Positions 1 through 6,363 of a DNA stretch of 16,410 nucleotides are shown one piece after another. A program made the translations under genes and the position numbers. Where the stretch lies: NCBI GenBank assembly GCA_037445085.1, contig JBBILG010000035.1, forward strand, positions 1-16,410. Direction: 5' to 3'. The DNA comes from JBBILG01 sp037445085 (GTDB taxonomy: Bacteria; Pseudomonadota; Gammaproteobacteria; Burkholderiales; Methylophilaceae). The notes under the pieces are model-generated. The model worked only from the letters and a program-made list of their open reading frames with translations. It had not been told where the DNA came from and did not search any database. How positions within the stretch are numbered: position 1 is the first letter of the stretch; every line of letters begins with the position of its first letter.

Positions 1-293
1 TCCATCTTCAACTGCTCGGGGCGCTGATCGCAGAGGGTGCGCCGCACCAGCGCTTCCTGCTCGGCGTTGAGCAGGCGTCCCTCGCGCAGCGCTGCGCCCG
101 CGCGCCGCGGGCTTGATCGCCCCCCAGCCGCCCGCCACGAACAGAGCCACGGCTTTGCGCACAGCCGGGTAGCTCAGCCCCGTCAGCGCCGCGATCTGCA
201 TCACCGGCGTACCCCGCACTGCCGCCGCACAACCTGCTTGCGCCGCTCGTGCAACTGCTCCAGCCCCTGGTATCGAGCGTCTTCTTTGTCCAT
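1..293 (-). pseudogene. IS630-family transposase remnant (N-terminal part, frameshifted, cut by window edge)
   Basis: Read on the minus strand from the ATG at 293, the first 27 codons give MDKEDARYQGLEQLHERRKQ and a basic continuation, and the frame then hits a stop near 205. Shifting frame near 213 restores a helix-turn-helix-like stretch (VMQIAALTGLSYPAVRKA, then GGWGAIKPAARGR). A second shift near 100-115 is needed to recover LLNAEQEALVRRT and DQRPEQLKM, which runs off the left edge. The order (N-terminal basic segment, HTH, RGR linker, then the P-x-QLKM motif before the catalytic domain) matches the N-terminus of IS630-type transposases from memory of the family. At least two frameshifts mean this copy cannot make a normal protein, unless programmed frameshifting or sequencing error is involved. 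The catalytic DDE part would lie outside the window. Confidence 0.72.
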
Positions 294-318
294 GACGCTC
301 CGGCTCCGTCGGCCACCA

Positions 319-332
319 GAAGTTCAAACTTC
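319..332. repeat. 14-bp palindrome upstream of the IS630 remnant
   Basis: GAAGTT-CA-AACTTC is a perfect inverted repeat with a 2-nt centre. It lies 26 bp outside the transposase start codon, where the terminal repeat of the element would be expected. It could be part of the IS end or an unrelated operator. The other end of the element is not in the window, so this cannot be settled here. Confidence 0.35.
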
Positions 333-352
333 ATACGGCCGGCTTAGTAATG

Positions 353-361
353 TGCTAAATT
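353..361 (+). promoter_or_regulatory. Possible extended -10 promoter element for the pteridine reductase operon
   Basis: TGC followed by TAAATT resembles an extended -10 box (TGn-TATAAT). No good -35 box is seen; TTCATA at 330-335 has a long 20-bp spacing. If this element is used, transcription would begin near 367, downstream of the ATG at 362, which favours the GTG at 401 as the start codon of the next gene. Confidence 0.3.
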
Positions 362-400
362 ATGCGCACCTACGCAACCCGTCTTTCGGATTCCCACCCA

Positions 401-1141
401 GTGCAAGACAAAGTCGTCCTCATCACCGGCGGCGCCAGGCGTGTCGGTGCCGCCATCTGCCGCCTGCTGCACGCCGGCGGGGCGCGCCTGATGATCCATT
501 ACCGCAGCTCGCAGGCGGAAGCGCGCGCGCTGCAGGCGGAACTCAATCTCAAGCGCCCGCATTCGGCTGCCATCATCCAGGCCGATCTACTCAACACCCC
601 CATGCTGGCCGGGCTGGTGGAGGAAACGGTACGGCACTTCGGCCGTCTCGACGTGCTGATCAACAACGCCTCCAGTTACTACCCGACCGAGCTCGGCGAA
701 ATCGGCGAGGCGGAATGGACGGATCTCGTGGGCTCCAACCTCAAGGCGCCGCTGTTCCTGTCGCAGGCGGCGGCGGGCGAGCTGAAGAAGCGCCAGGGCT
801 GCATTGTCAACATCACCGACATGCACGTCGAGCGCCCCAAGCGCGGCTATGTGGTGTACAGCGTGGCCAAGGCGGGGCTCGCCACCCTGACCCGCTCGCT
901 GGCGCACGAACTAGGGCCGGAAGTGCGCGTCAACGCGGTGGCACCGGGACCGGTGCTGTGGCCGGAAGACAACCCCCAGTTCGACGAGGTCTACCGCCAG
1001 CGCGTAATCGCGCAAACCCTGCTCAAGCGCATCGGCGAGCCGGAGGACGTGGCCCGCGCCGTGCGCTTCCTCATCCAGGACGCGCCCTTCATCACCGGCC
1101 AGGTGATCGCCGTCGATGGCGGGCGCTCGCTCAATCTGTAA
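401..1141 (+). CDS. Pteridine reductase (short-chain dehydrogenase/reductase, PTR1/FolM-like)
   Basis: Predicted NADPH-dependent cytosolic reductase of dihydropterin/dihydrofolate substrates. With the GTG start the protein has 246 residues, normal for an SDR. It has the nucleotide-binding motif TGGARRVG (residues 9-16) and the NNASSYYPT segment from about residue 88, which closely resembles pteridine reductases. The catalytic residues are Y153 and K157 (YSVAK), and D140 stands where most SDRs have serine. The Asp-Tyr-Lys arrangement is characteristic of PTR1-type enzymes. The C-terminus ends in the usual GQVIAVDGG. An ATG at 362 would add 13 residues, but homologs as I recall them begin at MQDKVVLITGG, and a -10-like box overlaps that ATG. 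Neither start has a clear Shine-Dalgarno sequence. The gene ends 5 bp before ttcA, so the two are probably cotranscribed. Family is confident; the physiological substrate is inferred. Confidence 0.85.
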   Translation: MQDKVVLITGGARRVGAAICRLLHAGGARLMIHYRSSQAEARALQAELNLKRPHSAAIIQADLLNTPMLAGLVEETVRHFGRLDVLINNASSYYPTELGEIGEAEWTDLVGSNLKAPLFLSQAAAGELKKRQGCIVNITDMHVERPKRGYVVYSVAKAGLATLTRSLAHELGPEVRVNAVAPGPVLWPEDNPQFDEVYRQRVIAQTLLKRIGEPEDVARAVRFLIQDAPFITGQVIAVDGGRSLNL

Positions 1142-1146
1142 CCGGC

Positions 1147-2046
1147 ATGCGGCACTATCCCGACAACGTCTCCAACAGTTTCCTGCGGCTGCGCAGGAAA
1201 CTCATCACCCAGGTCGGCCGCGCCATCGGCGACTACCACATGATTGCGGACGGCGACAGCATCCTGGTCTGCATGAGCGGCGGCAAGGATTCGCATGCCC
1301 TGCTCATGCTGCTGCTCGCCCTGCAGGAACGCGCGCCGGTGAATTTCCGGCTGATCGCCATGAACCTGGATCAGAAGCAGCCCGGCTTCCCCGCCCACGT
1401 GCTGCCGGAATACCTGGAGCGGCTGGGTGTGGAATACCGCATCGTCGAGGCGGACACCCACTCCATCGTCAAGGAGCGCGTGCCGGAAGGCAAGACCACC
1501 TGCTCGCTGTGCTCGCGCCTGCGCCGCGGCATCATCTACCGCACCGCGCGGGCGCAGGGCTGCAACAAGATCGCGTTGGGTCACCACCGCGACGACATCG
1601 TGCAGACGCTGTTCCTCAACCTGTTCTTCGGCGCCAAGCTCAAGGCCATGCCGCCCAAGCTGGCCACCGACCAGGGCGATTTCATCGTCATCCGGCCGCT
1701 CGCCTATTGCGCGGAAAAGGACATCGCCGCCTACGCGCGCGGCATGGCATTTCCCATCATCCCCTGCGACCTGTGCGGCTCGCAGGAAAACCTGCAGCGC
1801 CAGAAGGTCAAGGCCATGCTGCAGCAGTGGGAATTGGAATACCCGGGCCGCACCGAGAAGATATTCCGCGCGCTCACCAACGTGGCGCCCTCCCATCTGG
1901 CGGATACCCGGCTGTACGACTTCAGATCGCTCGCCTCCCGCGACGACGACGAGGACCCGCTGTTCGGCGACCCGGAGCGGGGCACGGCCCTCAGCCTGGC
2001 GAGTGTCGAGGGCGCGCGCATCGAATTCGTGCGCGGAATCGCCTGA
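1147..2046 (+). CDS. ttcA: tRNA 2-thiocytidine(32) synthetase TtcA
   Basis: TtcA is an ATP-dependent iron-sulfur enzyme that thiolates cytidine 32 in certain tRNAs. The 299-residue protein begins MRHYPDNVSNSFLRLRRKL and carries the PP-loop ATP-pyrophosphatase motif SGGKDS at residues 44-49. The cluster-binding cysteines of the family are visible: CSLC at 119-122, and a third ligand in PCDLCGSQ (C207 or C210). The GHHRDD segment at 145-150 and the QRQKVKAM stretch are also typical. Length is close to the E. coli enzyme (about 311). The open frame extends far upstream, but that part lies over the pteridine reductase in another frame and has no TtcA similarity. The ATG 5 bp after the preceding stop is the natural start, although it has no strong ribosome-binding site, which suggests translational coupling. 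Confidence 0.95.
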   Translation: MRHYPDNVSNSFLRLRRKLITQVGRAIGDYHMIADGDSILVCMSGGKDSHALLMLLLALQERAPVNFRLIAMNLDQKQPGFPAHVLPEYLERLGVEYRIVEADTHSIVKERVPEGKTTCSLCSRLRRGIIYRTARAQGCNKIALGHHRDDIVQTLFLNLFFGAKLKAMPPKLATDQGDFIVIRPLAYCAEKDIAAYARGMAFPIIPCDLCGSQENLQRQKVKAMLQQWELEYPGRTEKIFRALTNVAPSHLADTRLYDFRSLASRDDDEDPLFGDPERGTALSLASVEGARIEFVRGIA

Positions 2047-2062
2047 GCCGGCGGGCACCGCC

Positions 2063-2092
2063 TTGCTCTATCCGGGCGTTTGCTCTTATTAT
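2063..2092 (+). promoter_or_regulatory. Candidate sigma-70 promoter for topA
   Basis: TTGCTC (2063-2068) and TATTAT (2087-2092) are separated by 18 bp in the 80-bp gap between ttcA and topA. The predicted start near 2099 leaves a leader of about 28 nt. topA could also be reached by read-through from ttcA. Confidence 0.45.
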
Positions 2093-2126
2093 CTGCCGCT
2101 CCCAACTTCTAACAACGCGTGACCGC

Positions 2127-4637
2127 ATGTCCAAACTGCTCATCGTCGAATCGCCGTCCAAGGCCAAGACCCTGAAGAAGTACCTGGGCAAGGATTTCGA
2201 GGTGCTGGCTTGCTACGGCCACGTGCGCGATCTGGTGCCGAAATCCGGTGCGGTCGATCCCGAGCGCGACTTTTCCATGCAGTACGAGGTCATCGAGCGC
2301 AACGCCAGGCACGTCGATGCCATCGCCAAGGCGGCGAAGGCGTCTGACGCCGTCTACCTCGCCACCGACCCGGACCGCGAAGGCGAGGCCATTTCCTGGC
2401 ACATCGCCGAAATCCTGAGAGCCAAAAAACTGCTCAAGGACAAGCCGATGAAGCGGGTGGTGTTCAACGAGATCACCAAGAACGCGGTGCAGCAGGCCAT
2501 CGAGAACCCGCGCGACATTTCCATGACGCTGGTCAACGCCCAGCAGGCACGGCGCGCGCTGGACTACCTGGTGGGTTTCAATCTCTCGCCGCTGCTGTGG
2601 AAAAAGATCCGCCGCGGCCTCTCCGCCGGCCGCGTGCAAAGCCCGGCGTTGCGGCTGATCGTCGAGCGCGAGCAGGAAATCGAGGCGTTCCGTGCGCGCG
2701 AGTACTGGACCATCCACCTGCAAAGCCAGAAAAAGCAACAGCCGTTCGATGCCAGGCTGGTGCAACTCGACGGCGCCAAGGTGGAACAGTTCACCGTTAC
2801 CTCCCAGGCGCAGCAGGCCGATATCGTCGGCCTGCTGCTGGCGGCGGGCGCCGGCAGGACCACCGTGCTGCGCGTGGAAAGGAAGCAGCGCAGCCGCAGT
2901 CCGGCGGCGCCGTTCACCACTTCCACACTGCAGCAGGAGGCGGTGCGCAAGCTCGGCTTCACCACCAGCCGCACCATGCGCATCGCCCAGCAGCTCTACG
3001 AGGGCATCAATATCGGCAGCGCCGGCAGCGCGGGCCTCATCACCTACATGCGTACCGACTCCTTCAGCCTGGCGGCCGAGGCGGTGATGCAGTTCCGCGA
3101 CTACATCCGGGACCATTTCGCGCCGGAATACCTGCCGAAGTCGCCCGTCATGTACAAAACGAAGGCCAAGAACGCGCAGGAAGCGCACGAAGCCATCCGC
3201 CCAACCGACATCCGCCGCACGCCGGACAGCCTGCGCGATTTCCTCACGCCAGAGCAGTTCCGCCTCTACGAGATGATCTGGAAGCGCGCGCTCGCCTGCC
3301 AGATGGCGCCGGCCAGGTTCGATGCCGTCAGCGTGGACCTCGCCGTCGGCTCGGAAGCGAACCTGTTCCGCACCACTGGCCAGACCCTGATCTTTCCCGG
3401 TTTCATTGCCGTGTACATGGAAGGCCGGGACGACGCCGAGGAAGAGGATGACGCCAGGTTGCCGGCGCTGGAAGTGGGCGAGGTGCTGGAAATCGGCAAG
3501 CTCTGGGGCGAGCAGCATTTCACCGAACCGCCGCCGCGCTACTCCGAAGCCAGCCTGGTCAAGGCGCTGGAGGAATGCGGCATCGGCCGCCCCTCCACCT
3601 ACGCCAGCATCATCTCCACCTTGCAGGAGCGCGACTACGTGGTGCTGGACAACAAGCGCTTCCGGCCCACCGACGTCGGTCGCATCGTCAACAAGTTCCT
3701 GACCGAGCACTTCACCCGTTACGTCGACTACGACTTCACCGCGAACCTGGAGAACGAGCTGGACGACATCGCCGACGGCGAGCGCGACTGGATCCCGGTG
3801 ATGCGGGAATTCTGGCAAGGCTTCCACAGCCAGCTGGAGGGCAAGCAGCAGGTCGAGCGCCCCGGCACCGAAGTGCTGAGTGAGGCCTGTCCCAAGTGCG
3901 GCAAGCCGCTGTCCAAACGCCTGGGCAAGCGCGGCAGCTTCATCGGCTGCACCGGCTATCCGGATTGCGATTACACGCGCAACCTGGACGGCGGCGCCCC
4001 GGCTGCCGGCGAGCCGGTCAGCCTGGGCACCGATCCCGTAAGCGGCAAGGAAATCCTGCTGCTCAACGGCCCCTACGGCCCTTACCTGCAACTGGGGCAG
4101 AGTGGCGAGGATCCCAAGAAAAAGCCCAAGCGCGTCAGCATCCCCAAGGAAATCCCGCCGGCCAGCGTCAACCACGACCTCGCGCTCAAGCTGATCAACC
4201 TGCCGCGCGAGATCGGCCTGCATCCTCAGACCGGCAAGAATATCTCTGCCGGCATCGGCCGCTTCGGGCCGTACCTCCACCATGAGGGCACTTTCAAATC
4301 CATCCCCAGGTCCGACAGCCTCTTCGACATCGACCTGGCGCGGGCGGTGGAGCTACTGGCACAGGCCAAGGCCAAGGCGGCGGCGCTCAGGGAACTCGGC
4401 GCCCATCCCGAAGATGGCAGAACCGTCGCCGTGTATTCCGGCCGCTACGGGCCTTACGTGCAACACGGCAAAACCAGCGCCACCCTGCCCAAGGCTGTCG
4501 AGGCGGACAGCCTGACCCTGGAGCAGGCCCTGGCGCTGCTCGCCGCCAAGGCCGCCAGGACCCCGCCGGCCGGCAGAAAGCCGGCCGCGGCGAAGGCCAC
4601 GACGGCAAAGTCCGCGACCAGGAAGCGGGCTGCCTGA
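2127..4637 (+). CDS. topA: DNA topoisomerase I (type IA)
   Basis: TopA relaxes negatively supercoiled DNA by cutting one strand through a tyrosyl linkage. The 836-residue protein starts MSKLLIVESPSKAKT. Its TOPRIM domain has E8 and the acidic triad D81, D83 and E85 (DPDREGE). The catalytic tyrosine is Y307 in ITYMRTDS. After the toroidal core there is one four-cysteine zinc ribbon (C588, C591, C608, C614). Three topoisomerase C-terminal repeats of the NGPYGPYLQLG type follow (recurring G-R-[FY]-GPY), and then a tail rich in Lys, Ala and Arg. E. coli TopA (865 residues) uses several zinc ribbons, so this is the single-ribbon, repeat-tailed architecture. Start: ATG at 2127 gives the exact family N-terminus. 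The upstream extension of the frame overlaps ttcA and is not real. The gene ends just before a strong palindrome. Confidence 0.97.
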   Translation: MSKLLIVESPSKAKTLKKYLGKDFEVLACYGHVRDLVPKSGAVDPERDFSMQYEVIERNARHVDAIAKAAKASDAVYLATDPDREGEAISWHIAEILRAKKLLKDKPMKRVVFNEITKNAVQQAIENPRDISMTLVNAQQARRALDYLVGFNLSPLLWKKIRRGLSAGRVQSPALRLIVEREQEIEAFRAREYWTIHLQSQKKQQPFDARLVQLDGAKVEQFTVTSQAQQADIVGLLLAAGAGRTTVLRVERKQRSRSPAAPFTTSTLQQEAVRKLGFTTSRTMRIAQQLYEGINIGSAGSAGLITYMRTDSFSLAAEAVMQFRDYIRDHFAPEYLPKSPVMYKTKAKNAQEAHEAIRPTDIRRTPDSLRDFLTPEQFRLYEMIWKRALACQMAPARFDAVSVDLAVGSEANLFRTTGQTLIFPGFIAVYMEGRDDAEEEDDARLPALEVGEVLEIGKLWGEQHFTEPPPRYSEASLVKALEECGIGRPSTYASIISTLQERDYVVLDNKRFRPTDVGRIVNKFLTEHFTRYVDYDFTANLENELDDIADGERDWIPVMREFWQGFHSQLEGKQQVERPGTEVLSEACPKCGKPLSKRLGKRGSFIGCTGYPDCDYTRNLDGGAPAAGEPVSLGTDPVSGKEILLLNGPYGPYLQLGQSGEDPKKKPKRVSIPKEIPPASVNHDLALKLINLPREIGLHPQTGKNISAGIGRFGPYLHHEGTFKSIPRSDSLFDIDLARAVELLAQAKAKAAALRELGAHPEDGRTVAVYSGRYGPYVQHGKTSATLPKAVEADSLTLEQALALLAAKAARTPPAGRKPAAAKATTAKSATRKRAA

Positions 4638-4643
4638 CGGCCG

Positions 4644-4671
4644 GCAAAGGCCGGGCATGCCCGGCCTTTGC
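4644..4671. terminator. Perfect 28-bp palindrome between convergent topA and pbpG (likely bidirectional terminator)
   Basis: GCAAAGGCCGGG and CCCGGCCTTTGC flank a CATG loop, giving a 12-bp perfect stem. It begins 6 bp after the topA stop and ends 13 bp before the pbpG stop. Neither strand has a T-run after the stem, so classic intrinsic termination is uncertain. The position between convergent genes still supports a terminator or 3'-end stabiliser. Confidence 0.6.
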
Positions 4672-4684
4672 GCCGCGGGCGGAT

Positions 4685-5614
4685 TCAGGAACTAACCAGC
4701 CTGCCGCGCAGGCTGTCGTGACTCTCGAGCCATTTGCGGATGCGCTGGGCATCCCCGATGCGGGTCAGCTTGCCGACCGAATTCAGCAGCACGATGATGA
4801 GCGGCTGGCCGGCGATGGTGGTCTGCATCACCAGGCAGCGCCCGGCCTCGCTGATGTAGCCGGTCTTGGACAGGCCGATGTCCCACTCGCCCTCGCGCAC
4901 CAGCACATTGGTGTTGCGGAACTCGGCGACGGGGTGAGGCCCGCGCACCAGCACCGCTTGCGAGACCGCGGTGCTGACGGCGCGGATTTCCGGATACTCG
5001 TAGGCGGCGTTGACCATGCGCGCCATATCCTCGGCAGTGGAAATGTTGCGGCTGCTGAGGCCGGTCGCCTCGATGAAGTGCGAATCCAGCATGCCCAGTG
5101 CCCTTGCCTTGGCATTCATGGCGTGCACGAAGGCGTCATGACCCCCGGGATAGGCCCGGCCGAGCACCGAGGCAGCGCGGTTCTCCGAAGACATCAGCGC
5201 GAGCTGCAGCATTTCCCCGCGCGTCAGCGTGGTGCCGACCGGAAGGCGCGAACCGGTGCCCTTGATGGTATCGATGTCGGCGGCGCCAATCGTCAGCAGC
5301 TCGTCCATGGGCTGGCTGGCATCGAGCACGACCATGGCTGTCATCAGCTTGGTCAGCGAAGCGACCGGGGTCGCCACCCCGGTATGTTTGGCATACAGGA
5401 TTTCGCCGGTTTCCTGGTTGAGTACCAGCGCCTTGGCCGAAGCCAGTTGCAACCGGCCATCCTCAATGGTGGACCTGACGTGGCCCGCCGCTGGCTTGGC
5501 TGCCTTGGTCTTGGTTGCGGCCTGCCTGGCGCTGCCGTTGCTGGCGGCGCGTGCCTCGATGACGGGCAGCGACAAAGCCAGCATACAGGCGATGGAAATG
5601 ATGGTGCGCGGCAT
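4685..5614 (-). CDS. pbpG: D-alanyl-D-alanine endopeptidase (penicillin-binding protein 7-like)
   Basis: Low-molecular-weight penicillin-binding protein of the peptidase S11 family, predicted to cleave D-Ala-meso-DAP cross-links in the periplasm. The 309-residue protein has a signal peptide (MPRTIISIACMLALSLPV, likely cut after A-R-A at 21-23) and a low-complexity Ala/Lys linker (24-45). The catalytic motifs follow in order: SLTK (S86, K89), SEN (S143-N145) and KTG (250-252). Start: the ATG at 5614 has a strong GGGGGGAGAG ribosome-binding site just upstream; an earlier ATG at 5647 would precede the ribosome-binding site and spoil the signal peptide. There is no long C-terminal amphipathic anchor of the PBP5 type, which favours the endopeptidase PBP7 over a DacA/DacC carboxypeptidase. 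It diverges from tpx and has its own good promoter. Confidence 0.88.
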   Translation of the reverse strand: MPRTIISIACMLALSLPVIEARAASNGSARQAATKTKAAKPAAGHVRSTIEDGRLQLASAKALVLNQETGEILYAKHTGVATPVASLTKLMTAMVVLDASQPMDELLTIGAADIDTIKGTGSRLPVGTTLTRGEMLQLALMSSENRAASVLGRAYPGGHDAFVHAMNAKARALGMLDSHFIEATGLSSRNISTAEDMARMVNAAYEYPEIRAVSTAVSQAVLVRGPHPVAEFRNTNVLVREGEWDIGLSKTGYISEAGRCLVMQTTIAGQPLIIVLLNSVGKLTRIGDAQRIRKWLESHDSLRGRLVSS

Positions 5615-5649
5615 GCTCTCCCCCCTGTGTACCTTAGTGACGCCCACTC

Positions 5650-5678
5650 ATGATAGAAACATTTTTCTGTCTTGTCAT
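5650..5678 (-). promoter_or_regulatory. Sigma-70 promoter for pbpG
   Basis: On the minus strand, ATGACA (5678-5673) and TATCAT (5655-5650) are each 5/6 matches to consensus with an ideal 17-bp spacer. The expected start near 5643 leaves a 29-nt leader containing the pbpG ribosome-binding site. It is one of the best promoter matches in the window. Confidence 0.65.
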
Positions 5679-5682
5679 CATG

Positions 5683-5713
5683 ATACATTACGAATGTAAT
5701 GTATGTTATGTAT
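5683..5713. promoter_or_regulatory. Three-copy 9-bp repeat, probable operator between pbpG and tpx
   Basis: ATACATTAC (5683-5691), a 4-nt spacer GAAT, then GTAATGTAT (5696-5704) form a perfect 9-4-9 inverted repeat. A third copy, GTTATGTAT (5705-5713), follows directly with one mismatch. The block starts 4 bp upstream of the pbpG -35 box. It also overlaps a weak + strand promoter-like pair (TTACGA 5688-5693, TATAAA 5711-5716, 17-bp spacer). This arrangement fits a dimeric repressor or activator site. I do not recognise the regulator. Confidence 0.55.
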
Positions 5714-5755
5714 AAAGATCCCGTTTCCGGCCGCGGCGCGCCAGCACAGGCCCGC

Positions 5756-5785
5756 TTGCCAGCCGCAGGTCGGGCAGGGCATACT
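5756..5785 (+). promoter_or_regulatory. Candidate proximal promoter for tpx
   Basis: TTGCCA (5756-5761) and CATACT (5780-5785) with an 18-bp spacer predict a start near 5792 and a leader of about 25 nt before the tpx GTG. A second, distal possibility (TTACGA/TATAAA, 5688-5716) overlaps the repeat operator and would give a leader of about 95 nt. Confidence 0.4.
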
Positions 5786-5816
5786 TTGTCCGCTCACACC
5801 ACTTGGAGATGCCATC

Positions 5817-6332
5817 GTGTCAACCGTGACTTTCCGCGGCGAACCCATCCATGTCGGCGGCCGCTTCCCGCGTGTCGGCGACATCGCGCCCAGCTTCATG
5901 CTGGTGGACAAGGATCTCAACGACGTCTCGCTCAGCCAGTTTGCCGGCCGCCGCAAGATCCTCAACATCGTGCCCAGCCTGGACACCTCGGTGTGCGTGG
6001 AATCGGCACGCAAATTCAATGATGCCACCACCAGCCTGCCCAACACCGTGGTCATCCTGATTTCGGCCGATCTGCCCTTCGCCCAAGGCCGTGTCTGCGC
6101 CATGGAAAACCTGCAGAACGTGGTTACCCTTTCCACCATGCGCGGCCGCGACTTCCACAAGGAATACGGCGTGATGATCACCGACTATCCGCTGTCCGGC
6201 CTCACTGCCCGCGCCGTCATCGTGCTGGACGAGCACGACAGGGTGCTGCACGCCGAGCTGGTGCCGGAAATCGGCCGCGAGCCGGACTACGACGCCGCCC
6301 TGGCCGCCGCCCGCCGGGGCACGGTGGCATAA
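5817..6332 (+). CDS. tpx: Thiol peroxidase (atypical 2-Cys peroxiredoxin)
   Basis: Tpx reduces hydrogen peroxide and organic hydroperoxides using thioredoxin. The 171-residue protein starts STVTFRGEPIHVGG, as in family members, and has the Tpx signature PSLDTSVC with the peroxidatic cysteine C60. The resolving cysteine is C94 (FAQGRVC). Both sit at nearly the same positions as C61 and C95 of the E. coli enzyme. Start: the GTG at 5817 is preceded by GGAG at 5804-5807 with 9-nt spacing, and length then matches the family (about 168). An ATG at 5703 would add 38 residues with no family similarity and would lie inside the operator block. No signal peptide, so cytosolic by prediction. It is divergent from pbpG; shared control through the repeat at 5683-5713 is possible. 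Confidence 0.94.
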   Translation: MSTVTFRGEPIHVGGRFPRVGDIAPSFMLVDKDLNDVSLSQFAGRRKILNIVPSLDTSVCVESARKFNDATTSLPNTVVILISADLPFAQGRVCAMENLQNVVTLSTMRGRDFHKEYGVMITDYPLSGLTARAVIVLDEHDRVLHAELVPEIGREPDYDAALAAARRGTVA

Positions 6333-6339
6333 GGCAGCA

Positions 6340-6363
6340 CGGCGGCGGTCAACCGCGCCGCCG
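6340..6363. terminator. GC-rich hairpin between convergent tpx and the RND transporter gene
   Basis: CGGCGGCG (6340-6347) and CGCCGCCG (6356-6363) pair as an 8-bp stem around an 8-nt loop, starting 7 bp after the tpx stop. It overlaps the last codons of the convergent efflux gene. There is no T-run, so this is a weak terminator call. Confidence 0.3.

Noticed and set aside
8..334. 108-codon minus-strand frame over the IS remnant
   Set aside because: It begins in the palindrome and reads the transposase DNA largely in the wrong frame (Gly/Ala/Cys/Ser-rich). The homologous segments are in other frames.
1116..2046. Possible gene fusion between pteridine reductase and TtcA suggested by a continuous frame from 37 to 2046
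   Set aside because: The upstream part of that frame is not the pteridine reductase frame, and the reductase has its own stop at 1139-1141.
991..2058. 355-codon minus-strand frame across pteridine reductase and ttcA
   Set aside because: It covers two confidently identified + strand genes and shows no family motif.
1116..2126. Apparent N-terminal extension of TopA giving a 1173-residue protein
   Set aside because: This part lies over ttcA in a different frame and is low-complexity. TopA homologs start at the ATG at 2127.
2109..4283. 724-codon open frame antisense to topA
   Set aside because: It mirrors topA codon by codon, has a shadow-type composition and no recognisable domain. Long antisense frames are expected in GC-rich genes.
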